DNA of 64,000 bases from CAYMZZ01 sp046297935 (GCA_046297935.1 JBKBHA010000007.1:124001-188000), one strand, 5' to 3'; positions 51,770-59,314 are shown, counted from the stretch's first letter. Made by a program: numbers and translations. The notes: generated by a model not told the origin, from the letters alone.

Positions 51770-53683
51770 ATGATCAGGCAGTTTCTTCTGGCTCTGTGCA
51801 TTTGTTGCCTCGCGGCAACAGCCGATGCGCAGCAATTCAGTCAGATTTCTTCAAATCAAAGTCTATTTCCCGGCGTCAGGCTTGAGCCTCCGCCAAAGGA
51901 TTTGAAACGGCTAAAAATGCTGCCTATTAAAGCACCGGGTCGAATGGAGCTGGTGAACCAAATCAGGCAGTCCAGCCAACAAGTAAAGGCCGGGTTGCCT
52001 GCACCTAAATTGGAGGAGATTCGCCAGACTGTAGAATCGGTACCGGTTGAAGCGATCAATGACCGGGCTATTCTATCATTTTATCAGGACGATCCGCGGT
52101 CGGCTATTGCACTCATGATGGAGACAGCCGCACGCGAGCCGGACAATCTGCTGCTGTTGAACAACCTCGGCGCAATGTTGAATATGTCGGGCGCAGAACA
52201 CAAGGCCATTCCGCTGTTGCAATATTGCCTGGAAAAGATTCCAAAAAGCAGCACTGTGCTTAACAATATCGGACAAAGCTTTATGGGTCTGGGGGATCTG
52301 TTAAAGGCGGCCGATTTTTTCCGACGTTGTCTGGCTATCGACTCCCTGAATCCGGAAGCTAATCACAGCATGGGTATGCTTCACTATTTCAAAAAAGAAT
52401 ATGATGCGGCGATGGCCTGTTTTGAGCGTGAATTGGCGGTATCCTTCCGGCGTAGCACAATGGCTATGAGCTACCGGATGGGAAAGAAATTCAATACCCG
52501 CTCGATTATGGAGCGTAGACGCAAAATTCGGGGCCGCCAATCAAAAGATCATTTTGAAGAAATTACCCTGGGCAGGTTTTCGTTTCCGGAGCTGCCCGGC
52601 TCCAGTCAACAGCTCCTCACTGATCGTTATTTGTATAATCAGTACGGAGCAAGTGTTCAGGCTGAGCAATTGAACTGGATGAGTTATGCCAGCAGTATCG
52701 CTGCCTCTTATGCGTCGCCACGGGGCGATGAGTACCCGGGTCTCTATAGCGATCTGGTAGCCGCTATGCTGGAAGATCTGGGCGAAGAATTTAATGAAGA
52801 CTTCCTGATGCCGATAACGGACGCAGATATGGATCATGTACGTGAGTTGATTGATGAAGCCACGAAACGCATGAATCAGGTTAAATGTCCGCCAGCGGAG
52901 GCCGGCATGGGAATAGAGGCGCAGGAAGCACATGAGATACGATGTTGCCGGGAGCAACTAAAACCAATCGCCGATGAATTGGTGGCCACTCTTTCCGGAT
53001 ACCTTCAGCCATTGATTCGAAAAGGAGAATTGAGATGGAAATGGTATATCAATCAGTTAGTAGAAACGGTACAGCTCGATCCAAGTCCGGGCAACAAAAT
53101 GATGGTATACAACGCTGTGGCGGGATATTTCAGTTTCCAGCAGGTGGCCATGGTGTCGTTTCCGGTTTGGGAATTGAACAATCTATTGCCCAAATGTTCC
53201 ATGAATCTTTCGAATCAGGAGATCGATAGCCTGATCCAAAGTGATCGCGATTGGAATCTGAACTGCCCGCCCTGGCTCAACGCCGAATTTAAGTTCGACG
53301 GTATGGCATTGAAAATGGATTGTAACAAATACCAGATTGAAGTGGGTGGAGCTATACTTGGCGGATTCGAACACGAATTCAAAACGGGCAAATCGACCTT
53401 TTTGCTGGGACCTGCTACCAAAGCGGAGTTTCTCGGTCTGACAGGCGAACTAAAGTCGCAGCTATACCTCAGTTTTGATGGCGACAAAAAATTCGCAGAC
53501 TTCGGAATAAAAAATACTGCAGAGCTTGGCTTAACCGGAACACCCATTCCTGTTGGCCCGCACGTGAAAATCGGCGGCAACCTCGCAGGCATTGAATTAA
53601 GTCAGACGCTGGGACTAAACAGCGGCTATCAGGAAAGTGTGGAGAAGAAAGGCATAATCGCGAAAATTTTCGAGTCTCCATGA
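51770..53683 (+). CDS. Exported TPR protein of unknown function
   Basis: 637 residues. A signal peptide (MIRQFLLALCICCLAATADAQQ) is followed by about three TPR-type repeats (about 105-225; LLLLNNLGAMLNMSGAEHKAIPLL, NSIGQSFMGLGDLLKAADFFRRCL, MGMLHYFKKEYDAAMACFEREL). The C-terminal 150 residues look like a beta-sheet-rich domain without recognised match (DCNKYQIEVGGAILGGFEHEF). TPRs bind partner proteins. Its place in the periplasm suggests an envelope scaffold. The function is unknown. Confidence 0.8.
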   Translation: MIRQFLLALCICCLAATADAQQFSQISSNQSLFPGVRLEPPPKDLKRLKMLPIKAPGRMELVNQIRQSSQQVKAGLPAPKLEEIRQTVESVPVEAINDRAILSFYQDDPRSAIALMMETAAREPDNLLLLNNLGAMLNMSGAEHKAIPLLQYCLEKIPKSSTVLNNIGQSFMGLGDLLKAADFFRRCLAIDSLNPEANHSMGMLHYFKKEYDAAMACFERELAVSFRRSTMAMSYRMGKKFNTRSIMERRRKIRGRQSKDHFEEITLGRFSFPELPGSSQQLLTDRYLYNQYGASVQAEQLNWMSYASSIAASYASPRGDEYPGLYSDLVAAMLEDLGEEFNEDFLMPITDADMDHVRELIDEATKRMNQVKCPPAEAGMGIEAQEAHEIRCCREQLKPIADELVATLSGYLQPLIRKGELRWKWYINQLVETVQLDPSPGNKMMVYNAVAGYFSFQQVAMVSFPVWELNNLLPKCSMNLSNQEIDSLIQSDRDWNLNCPPWLNAEFKFDGMALKMDCNKYQIEVGGAILGGFEHEFKTGKSTFLLGPATKAEFLGLTGELKSQLYLSFDGDKKFADFGIKNTAELGLTGTPIPVGPHVKIGGNLAGIELSQTLGLNSGYQESVEKKGIIAKIFESP

Positions 53684-53696
53684 TTAGCCAACCCAA

Positions 53697-53750
53697 AAAA
53701 TCCACTTCCCATTTCCCACTCCCCATTCCCCACTCCCCATTAACCATTAA
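53697..53750. repeat. Low-complexity C/T repeat (CCACTCCCC type)
   Basis: A run of CCACTTCCC/CCATTCCCC units fills the space between the TPR gene and the next gene and ends two bases before the ATG at 53754. The same units form the right arm of the compound element at 54.5 kb. No core palindrome is present. Confidence 0.75.
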
Positions 53751-53753
53751 CAT

Positions 53754-54215
53754 ATGTTACTCAAGAATCTTCTTTACGCGTTAACCTGTCTTTCTTTTTC
53801 AGTAGTCATTGGCGGTGCTGTTTACGAGCATGTAGCTGTTGTACCACAATGGACGGCCGCGCCGCCCGCATCGCTCAGCATGTTTCAGGGCGAGTATGGT
53901 CTGAACCCTGCTCCATTCTGGATGTATATACATCCCGTTACGCTGGTACTATTTGTAGTGTCAATCGTGCTGAACTGGCGTACAAAACTAAGAAGGTATT
54001 TATTGGTAAGCTTTCTCGGATATGTACTAGTGCTCGCAATTACGTTTAGCTACTTTGTCCCCAATCTGATAAAAATTACTACCAGTACCTACTCATCGCA
54101 AGTTGATCCCGAATTGAGCCAAATGGCAGCAACATGGGAAACTTTAAGCCTGGTAAGGCTTGGGTTCCTGATCGTTTTGGCAATGGTTGCTTTGATGGGG
54201 AGAGGGGAGAGGTGA
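53754..54215 (+). CDS. Small integral membrane protein (DUF1772-like)
   Basis: 153 residues with four predicted membrane spans: LTCLSFSVVIGGAVYEHVAV, VTLVLFVVSIVLNW, FLGYVLVLAITFSYFV and LVRLGFLIVLAMVAL. The pattern recalls the DUF1772 family of small membrane proteins of unknown function. The gene begins right after one low-complexity arm and its last four codons and stop (GRGER) are inside another (54200 onward), so repeat sequence brackets it on both sides. Confidence 0.75.
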   Translation: MLLKNLLYALTCLSFSVVIGGAVYEHVAVVPQWTAAPPASLSMFQGEYGLNPAPFWMYIHPVTLVLFVVSIVLNWRTKLRRYLLVSFLGYVLVLAITFSYFVPNLIKITTSTYSSQVDPELSQMAATWETLSLVRLGFLIVLAMVALMGRGER

Positions 54216-54606
54216 AAGGTGAGAGGTGAGAGGTGAGACGTGAAACGTGAAACGTGAAAGGTGAGAGGTGAGAGGTGAAAGGTGAAAGGTGAAAGGTGAA
54301 AGGTGAAAGGTGAGAGGTGAGAGGTGAGACGTGAAAGGTGAGATGCACTCATCTGCGTAAATCTGTGCTAAAATCTGAGTAAATCTGCGGGAACAGAACT
54401 GCTGCACTATTTTGAAGCACGCGAACAGTAAATCGTTTTCTGTTCCCGCAGATGACACAGATTTTTGCGCAGATAACGCAGATTTGTTTTCCGTTTTGCA
54501 AAACATTTACTCCCCATTCCCCACTTTCCACTCCCCACTCCCCGCTTCCCACTTCCCACTCCCCACTTCCCACTTCCCACTCCCCACTTCCCACTCCCCG
54601 CTCCCC
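54200..54606. repeat. Compound palindromic repeat element B
   Basis: Left arm (54200-54345) is a degenerate GAGAGGTGA/AAAGGTGA tandem. The core starts TCTGCGTAAATCTGTG (54352) and holds ATCTGCGGGAACAGAA (54383-54398), whose exact complement lies at 54438-54453. The right core ends with CGCAGATTTG (about 54486). The right arm (54512-54605) is a CCACTCCCC/CCACTTCCC tandem. The core matches element A at 17.4 kb while both arms differ. The translated frames across it are periodic artefacts, not genes. Confidence 0.85.
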
Positions 54607-54677
54607 CTTTTGTCGCAATTGCCCAATTGTGTAGATGATAATTTTCATTAATTGCAGGTTCATTAAAAACAATAACC

Positions 54678-55100
54678 ATGACAACAATGACCTGTTACCT
54701 CAATTTCGACGGAAACACCGAAGAGGTCTTTTCATTTTACAAATCTGTTTTTGGCGGCGAGTATATTGCTTTTCACCGGATCGGTGAAGCGCCAGGTATG
54801 GAGGGTTTGAGCGAAGCCGATAAGAATCGTATCATGCATATATCGCTGCCCGTAAGCGAAGGCTATGTGCTAATGGCATCTGATATTATACCAGCATTCG
54901 GGCACCAACTTTCTGTGGGAAACAATGTAAAAATTTCGCTTCATCCTTCCTCACGGGAGGAGGCTGATCGCCTTTTTAATGGATTATCGGCGGGTGGACA
55001 GATCGAAATGCCAATGGCTGACCAGTTCTGGGGGGCGTATTTTGGTAGCTTTACTGACAAGTACGGAATCGGGTGGATGATAAATCATGGAACTATGTAA
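54678..55100 (+). CDS. PhnB-like VOC family protein
   Basis: 140 residues. The vicinal oxygen chelate fold is suggested by TCYLNFDGNTEEVFSFYKSVFGGEY at the start and WGAYFGSFTDKYGIGWMINH at the end, the PhnB/DUF899-like pattern. The enzyme activity is unknown; such proteins bind a metal or act as stress or resistance factors. The gene ends at a strong terminator. Confidence 0.9.
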   Translation: MTTMTCYLNFDGNTEEVFSFYKSVFGGEYIAFHRIGEAPGMEGLSEADKNRIMHISLPVSEGYVLMASDIIPAFGHQLSVGNNVKISLHPSSREEADRLFNGLSAGGQIEMPMADQFWGAYFGSFTDKYGIGWMINHGTM

Positions 55101-55102
55101 TA

Positions 55103-55133
55103 AAAAGCCCCGGCATTGCCGGGGCTTTTCTTT
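55103..55133 (+). terminator. Intrinsic terminator of the VOC gene
   Basis: AAAAGCCCCGGC (55103-55114) pairs exactly with GCCGGGGCTTTT (55118-55129), followed by CTTTT. Confidence 0.95.
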
Positions 55134-55423
55134 TGGGTCGGGCTTTTGTGATTCCAAAATACCATGGAATTAGGTAAGATAGGGTTCGAAGTTGGCGGCT
55201 CTAAAGATATCCTTCCATTTTATCTGCTTTCAACCGCCCTCAGAGTCCTCTGTTCTTTACTCCGCGACCTCTGTGGTAACACACTCGTTGCTCTGGTAAG
55301 CTCGTTAGTTTGAATACGTGCACCTCGTGGTAATTTTTTGTCAATTTTCCATAGCTGCGAGGTGTTTGCAGCCTTCCGCCTATATTTGAACTGCATCTGA
55401 ACTTTCATAAAAAACCAACCGCC
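55134..55423. other. Intergenic region with a degenerate GTGG/CTCTG repeat
   Basis: About 290 bases without a gene. Around 55235-55330 there are loosely repeated CTCTGTGG, CTCTG and CTCGTGG-like units that recall another low-complexity intergenic family of Bacteroidota, but the match is weak. A promoter box (55381-55388) lies before the serine hydrolase. Confidence 0.4.
55381..55388 (+). promoter_or_regulatory. Bacteroidota -7 box of the serine hydrolase
   Basis: TATATTTG matches TAnnTTTG. Predicted transcription start near 55394, about 30 nt before the ATG at 55424. Confidence 0.45.
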
Positions 55424-56878
55424 ATGAGATCCTTTCTTTTTACCCTGACAGTTTTGGCATTTCTTGCTTCCTGCTCTTCAGCCGACAAGGAAACCGAAAG
55501 GAAGATTCACGAGGTTGAAAACTCGCTGGCACCTGCTGTTGTTTTTGGCGACAGCATAACCAATAGTAATCTGGAGGTTCGCATGCGACAGACCGGGATC
55601 AGGGGGCTCAGCATTGCCGTTATCAAGGATTATAAAATAGCATGGGCGAAGGCCTATGGCTGGGCTGATTCGGCGGATGGTCGAAGAGTAACTACCGACA
55701 CCCGGTTTCAGGCTGCCTCTATCAGCAAAAGTATCAACAGCCTCGGTATTTTACGCCTGGTACAGGAGGGTAAACTCGAGGGAGAGGCAGACATTAATCA
55801 GTATTTAAAAAGCTGGCAATTTCCTTACGACAGTGTAGCCGCCGGCAAAAAGATAAATACGTATAACCTGCTTAGTCATACAGCCGGCCTCACCGTGCAC
55901 GGTTTTCCGGGATATACTCCCGGCGATTCACTGCCCACTCTGGTTCAGATACTAAATGCTGAGCGACCAGCCAATACCGCCGCCGTTCGTTCGCAGTTTG
56001 CACCAGGACTTCGCTTTCAATACTCTGGCGGTGGCACCACCATTTCGCAGCTGCTGCTTCAGGATATTACGGGTCAGGATTATGCTTCTTACATGGAGGT
56101 GAATGTATTGAAGCCCCTGGGTATGAACAATAGCTCCTACCAGCAGCCACCTGCCTCCGGTTCAGATCTGGCCACGGGTTATTATATGAATGGAAAGCCG
56201 GTAAAAGGCAATTATCATGTATATCCAGAGCAGGCAGCAGCCGGATTATGGACTACACCCACCGATCTTGCCAGGTATATTATCGAATGTCAGCTGGCAC
56301 TTGAAGGTCGGTCTTCAAAAGTATTGTCGCAGGAAATGATGAAGAAGAGGATGACGCCCTATATCGATACAGCCGCTGCATTGGGGGTATTTATTCACAA
56401 TACCGGCAGCGAAAAATACTTTAATCATAATGGCGGAAATGAGGCGTTTTTATGTACTTCCTATGGCAGCCTTGAGGGTGGCAATGGAGTGGTGATTATG
56501 GTGAATGGTGAAAATTTTGCCGTAATTACTGAGCTGCTTAACAGCGTGGCTAGAGTGTATGGCTGGAAGGACTTTTACAAGCCTGAGTACCGCAAGCTGA
56601 TCAAGCCTGATCAATCTGAACTCGACGCCTATACAGGCCGCTTTTTATTGGGCACCGACACGATACGCATTTTCCGTCGCGACAATTCATTGTTTGCCCA
56701 GCAAAATGGCGAACCTGCGATGGGATTTGAGTTGATGTTTTCACATGCCGACAGTTTTTCGATTCGCGAAGAACCTGCTGCCCGCTTCAGCGTACAACGC
56801 AACCAGCAGGGTGGGGTAGCGGGCTTGCGCCTGCATCAGGGTCAGATGAATCTGGAGATGAAGCGAATGGAGGATTAG
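55424..56878 (+). CDS. Serine hydrolase lipoprotein, beta-lactamase class C-like
   Basis: 484 residues. The signal MRSFLFTLTVLAFLASC carries a lipobox (LASC). The penicillin-binding fold motifs are present: Ser-Ile-Ser-Lys (SxxK) in FQAASISKSINSLGILRL, Tyr-Ser-Gly in FQYSGGGTTISQLLLQ and HNGG in YFNHNGGNEAF. The C-terminal 100 residues are a lipocalin-like tail found in such esterases/peptidases. It may hydrolyse peptides, esters or lactams at the envelope; substrate unknown. Transcribed alone. Confidence 0.9.
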   Translation: MRSFLFTLTVLAFLASCSSADKETERKIHEVENSLAPAVVFGDSITNSNLEVRMRQTGIRGLSIAVIKDYKIAWAKAYGWADSADGRRVTTDTRFQAASISKSINSLGILRLVQEGKLEGEADINQYLKSWQFPYDSVAAGKKINTYNLLSHTAGLTVHGFPGYTPGDSLPTLVQILNAERPANTAAVRSQFAPGLRFQYSGGGTTISQLLLQDITGQDYASYMEVNVLKPLGMNNSSYQQPPASGSDLATGYYMNGKPVKGNYHVYPEQAAAGLWTTPTDLARYIIECQLALEGRSSKVLSQEMMKKRMTPYIDTAAALGVFIHNTGSEKYFNHNGGNEAFLCTSYGSLEGGNGVVIMVNGENFAVITELLNSVARVYGWKDFYKPEYRKLIKPDQSELDAYTGRFLLGTDTIRIFRRDNSLFAQQNGEPAMGFELMFSHADSFSIREEPAARFSVQRNQQGGVAGLRLHQGQMNLEMKRMED

Positions 56879-56923
56879 TAATCACCAGGAATTCGGTTAA
56901 TTTTAAGACCCCTTGGGTTTGTT

Positions 56924-57484
56924 ATGGTGATCGATTCTCGTTTTATTGATTCTGTTGGAAATTTCAGCGAACAGGAACTTGAGTGGCTGACAGGTTCCAT
57001 GCGTCGGAGGGAGTTACTGAAAGATGAGTTGTTGTTAAGTGAGGGCGAGGTATGTCGTTCGCTGCACTACCTGCATTCAGGGTCGTTGGTGCAATTTAAA
57101 GTCAAGGATGAAATCGATCAGAATATTGTTGACCTTCACCTTCCCGGCGAGTGGGTATTAAATACCAATAGTCTCCTGAAACAAAAGCCCTCAGAAACCA
57201 TCATTCAGGCATTTTCTGATACAACAATATTTGAGCTTCCGCTGGAGCAAATGCACGCGCTCATTCAACGGTCGCCGGTGTTTTTTCAGCTCGCTAAATT
57301 AATCGAGCCTGATAATTCGCGTCTCAGGCTGTTCGATGACCAATTGAATCCTGTTGAAAAATACCAGTTCGTGATGAATCAACGTCCAGGACTTCTGCAG
57401 GCATTCCCTCTCAAGTTGATTGCCTCATACCTGAAAATGACACCGGAAACACTCAGCCGCGCTCGCGAAAAAATCGCCCGTTAA
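56924..57484 (+). CDS. Crp/Fnr family transcriptional regulator
   Basis: 186 residues. An N-terminal cyclic-nucleotide-binding-like domain (DELLLSEGEVCRSLHYLHSGSLVQFKVKDEIDQNIVDLHLPGEWVLNTNSLL) precedes a short C-terminal helix-turn-helix (LKLIASYLKMTPETLSRAREKI). No Cys cluster of the Fnr type. The ligand is unknown. The neighbouring serine hydrolase and VOC genes could be targets, but nothing in the sequence shows it. Confidence 0.9.
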   Translation: MVIDSRFIDSVGNFSEQELEWLTGSMRRRELLKDELLLSEGEVCRSLHYLHSGSLVQFKVKDEIDQNIVDLHLPGEWVLNTNSLLKQKPSETIIQAFSDTTIFELPLEQMHALIQRSPVFFQLAKLIEPDNSRLRLFDDQLNPVEKYQFVMNQRPGLLQAFPLKLIASYLKMTPETLSRAREKIAR

Positions 57485-57530
57485 GCTCTGTTCTTGATTG
57501 TAGTCAAGCGATGAAATGGAAGCTGCTGGA

Positions 57531-57538
57531 TATTTTTG
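57531..57538 (+). promoter_or_regulatory. Bacteroidota -7 box of the second VOC gene
   Basis: TATTTTTG matches TAnnTTTG. Predicted start near 57544, about 20 nt before the ATG at 57565. Confidence 0.4.
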
Positions 57539-57564
57539 AGCGAGAACAGAAAAAATAAAATATT

Positions 57565-57927
57565 ATGAATGTTCAAACCCGCTCCCTACGCCCTTTTATT
57601 GGCGCCCGCGATTTCGAGCTCAGTCGTTCGTTCTATACTGCCTTTGGTTTCGAAGAAACAGTAATCGATTCACGTTTATCTGTTTTCAAGTTAAATAATA
57701 CCGCTTTTTATTTGCAGGACGCTTATTTAAAAGACTGGATTGACAATACCATGGTCTTTTTGGAGATGGAGAATCTCGACCATTTCTGGACTCATCTGCA
57801 GACCCTTGACCTCCCGGGCAGATTTCCCGGAGTTCGTATTGAACCCATTCGTCAGCTGCCCTGGGGCCGCGAATGTTTTATCCACGATCCCTCGGGTGTG
57901 CTTTGGCATGTGGGGGAGTTTGTGTGA
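57565..57927 (+). CDS. VOC family (glyoxalase/bleomycin-resistance-like) protein
   Basis: 120 residues. The fold is suggested by LRPFIGARDFELSRSFYTAFGFEETVIDSRLSVFKLNNTAFYLQD at the start and GRECFIHDPSGVLWHVGEF at the end, where Asp-Pro-Ser-Gly-x-x-Trp-His is typical. Members bind metal or sequester drugs. The substrate is unknown. Confidence 0.88.
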   Translation: MNVQTRSLRPFIGARDFELSRSFYTAFGFEETVIDSRLSVFKLNNTAFYLQDAYLKDWIDNTMVFLEMENLDHFWTHLQTLDLPGRFPGVRIEPIRQLPWGRECFIHDPSGVLWHVGEFV

Positions 57928-58033
57928 TTGGTGGAAATTGACACAATATTGTTGTAGGTTGATCGCGCGGTTCTGGTCGACAAGTGACAAACCGAAATGC
58001 AGATACAGATTTGTAGGGCAATCTATAACGAGT

Positions 58034-58570
58034 TTAAAGGCTGATAATGCCTTCGGTGGGAGGATAGCCTTCTTCAGTAATTGCGTCAGGCCTCATTCTG
58101 TTAATTTTTATACCTCCGGTGTCGAAGAAAAGATACATTCTCCAAACGCTTCTCAATATGCTATAATCACTTTGGCCGTACTTTTTCCATACAGCAGAAT
58201 CGGCATCATTGTAACTATTGCGGTAATACGGATTTTTAATATAGACCGGTACGATAATTCTTTTCGGAATTCCTCGCAAGTTTACCTGATACCCGGTAAG
58301 GTGACGTTTTAAGCGGTTTTCAAGCGAGTCGAGCGTGACACTTTTATTGCCTTGAGTCAGTTCCACCTTTTCAATGGTATTGCCATTTAAATGCAGATCA
58401 AACAAATAGAGTTCAACGCCGATTTGCTTGACGAGGTTAGTATCGAGGCGTACCGCTTTTTGAATTGTTTGGGTGAGTTTTACGAGCTGATCGATGACAG
58501 CAGTGTCCTGTGCCGAGCCCTTTTGTGAGAAAAACATCAAACAACACGCAAGAAACACTTTTCTATTCAT
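58034..58570 (-). CDS. Hypothetical exported protein
   Basis: 178 residues from the ATG at 58570, starting a signal peptide (MNRKVFLACCLMFFSQKGSAQ). The body is alpha/beta with many charged residues and no recognised motif (DQLVKLTQTIQKAVRLDTNLVKQIGVELYLFDLHLNG). An earlier start at 58648 lacks a signal peptide at the right place. Function unknown. Confidence 0.65.
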   Translation of the reverse strand: MNRKVFLACCLMFFSQKGSAQDTAVIDQLVKLTQTIQKAVRLDTNLVKQIGVELYLFDLHLNGNTIEKVELTQGNKSVTLDSLENRLKRHLTGYQVNLRGIPKRIIVPVYIKNPYYRNSYNDADSAVWKKYGQSDYSILRSVWRMYLFFDTGGIKINRMRPDAITEEGYPPTEGIISL

Positions 58571-58731
58571 TGGAGTTATGCTTTTAATTGCTATGAATCT
58601 TTTGCATATGATTTGTTCCAAAAAATCAAACCAGCAGCTGTAGTACACTCTAACGCGGGCGTAAGGGTCATTTAGGAAATAACGCCTCAGCGCAAAGAAT
58701 AGTGTTCAGGTTGTATCATGTTTTGATCTTG

Positions 58732-58870
58732 GGTATCGATGCCAGTGGTCGACACCTTGTTTTTGTATGGCTCACTATGTTCGCCATGAAAAACTACGGC
58801 GGGCTCGAACCGCCGATTCGCCAAAGTCGGAACACGCCTCGCCGACATGACCCATGCGTTTCGGGACACT
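58732..58870 (-). pseudogene. Highly decayed tRNA-Val-like remnant
   Basis: It carries a 58-nt unit (58754-58811) that is nearly the same as 58937-58994: a hairpin (TTTTT.TATGGCTC ... GCCATGAAAAA) joined to GGCGGGCTCGAACC, the complement of a tRNA T-arm. The sequence before it (58732-58753) aligns loosely with the second copy. The rest no longer resembles a tRNA. Confidence 0.5.
58754..58811. repeat. 58-nt T-arm-plus-hairpin unit, copy 1
   Basis: Same length as copy 2 (58937-58994); they differ at one base in the first arm and mostly in the hairpin loop (CACTATGTTCG against CGCTTCGCTCG). Confidence 0.8.
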
Positions 58871-58881
58871 TTACCAAATAG

Positions 58882-58909
58882 AAAAACCTCAACGTAAGTT
58901 GAGGTTTTT
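58882..58909 (-). terminator. Terminator of the split tRNA copy
   Basis: AAAAACCTCAAC (58882-58893) pairs exactly with GTTGAGGTTTTT (58898-58909). On the minus strand it is placed 3' of the decayed tRNA, as in the intact gene. Confidence 0.75.
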
Positions 58910-58911
58910 GG

Positions 58912-59041
58912 TGGGAGTTGATCCCGAGAAGTCGGGACCTTGTTTTTCTATGGCTCGCTTCGCTCGCCATGAAAAACTACGGCGGGCTCGAACCTCCCGA
59001 AGCTTCGGGAGACCCTCTGCTTGTAAGGCGGATAAACTCCC
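58912..59041 (-). pseudogene. tRNA-Val pseudogene split by palindromes
   Basis: On the minus strand it begins GGGAGTTTATCCGCCTTA (59041-59024) and ends TCAACTCCCA (58921-58912), so both acceptor ends are present. The D-arm is lost, a perfect palindrome TCCCGAAGCTTCGGGA lies at the T-arm entry (58995-59010), and a second insertion of about 60 nt (hairpin plus TCCCGAGAAGTCGGGA) separates the T-arm from the 3' acceptor strand. It cannot fold as a tRNA. Its anticodon arm still holds CTTACAAG. Confidence 0.85.
58937..58994. repeat. 58-nt T-arm-plus-hairpin unit, copy 2
   Basis: Inside the split tRNA copy. The palindrome GTTTTTCTATGGC/GCCATGAAAAAC with loop TCGCTTCGCTC resembles a short mobile palindrome; the T-arm part GGTTCGAGCCCGCC (minus strand) is shared with copy 1 and, in part, with the intact tRNA. 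Confidence 0.8.
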
Positions 59042-59054
59042 GTTTATTTATTGC

Positions 59055-59088
59055 AATAAAAAAAGTCTTCAGAACTTCTGAAGACTTT
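59055..59088 (-). terminator. Terminator of the intact tRNA-Val
   Basis: AAAGTCTTCAG (59062-59072) pairs with CTGAAGACTTT (59078-59088); on the minus strand a T-run follows (59057-59064). It starts five bases after the tRNA end. Confidence 0.9.
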
Positions 59089-59092
59089 GATG

Positions 59093-59167
59093 TGGGAGTT
59101 GACGGGCTCGAACCGCCGACCCTCTGCTTGTAAGGCAGATGCTCTGAACCAACTGAGCTAAACTCCC
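59093..59167 (-). tRNA. tRNA-Val (anticodon TAC)
   Basis: 75 nt on the minus strand. The acceptor GGGAGTT pairs with AACTCCC, discriminator A at 59093. D-arm GCTC/GAGC, anticodon stem TCTGC/GCAGA with loop CTTACAA (anticodon TAC), variable loop GGGTC, and T-arm GGCGG-TTCGAGC-CCGTC complete the cloverleaf. CCA is not encoded. Confidence 0.97.
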
Positions 59168-59245
59168 ATTCTAAAGGCAGATTCCGCCTAAGGCGGATAA
59201 ACTCCCATTTTAAAGGCAGATTCCGCCTAAGGCGGATAAACTCCC
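59159..59245. repeat. 39-bp tandem repeat made from tRNA 5' sequence
   Basis: Period 39 with starts at 59159, 59198 and 59237 (the third is only 9 bases long). Each unit holds TAAACTCCC (the tRNA 5' acceptor on the other strand) and the palindrome TCCGCCTAAGGCGGA. The first copy overlaps the tRNA 5' end by nine bases. Copies differ at one base. They lie between the tRNA promoter and the tRNA and would be transcribed as its leader. Confidence 0.9.
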
Positions 59246-59263
59246 TTTCTTGAATTGGGAGTG

Positions 59264-59294
59264 CAAAGATAAGGCTGTCAGTATTTTGGCCAAA
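59264..59294 (-). promoter_or_regulatory. Full consensus promoter of tRNA-Val
   Basis: On the minus strand TTTG (59294-59291), a 19-nt spacer, then TATCTTTG (59271-59264). Both boxes match the Bacteroidota consensus. Transcription should start near 59258, about 90 nt upstream of the tRNA, so the whole 39-bp repeat is in the precursor. Confidence 0.85.
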
Positions 59295-59314
59295 TTTTTT
59301 TTAAGGAAATATGG

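Noticed and set aside
54079..54687. Several repeated-looking reading frames at 54.1-54.7 kb
   Set aside because: They are translations of the GAGAGGTGA/CCACTCCCC repeat (for example strings of SPFTFHLSPFTSHL) and cannot be proteins under selection.
57740..58312. 190-residue plus frame after the second VOC gene
   Set aside because: It overlaps the VOC gene and the antisense signal-peptide gene at 58034-58570 and has no motifs.
58882..59088. CRISPR array at the tRNA-Val locus
   Set aside because: The repeated pieces are tRNA copies, terminators and palindromes of different lengths; there is no regular repeat-spacer pattern.
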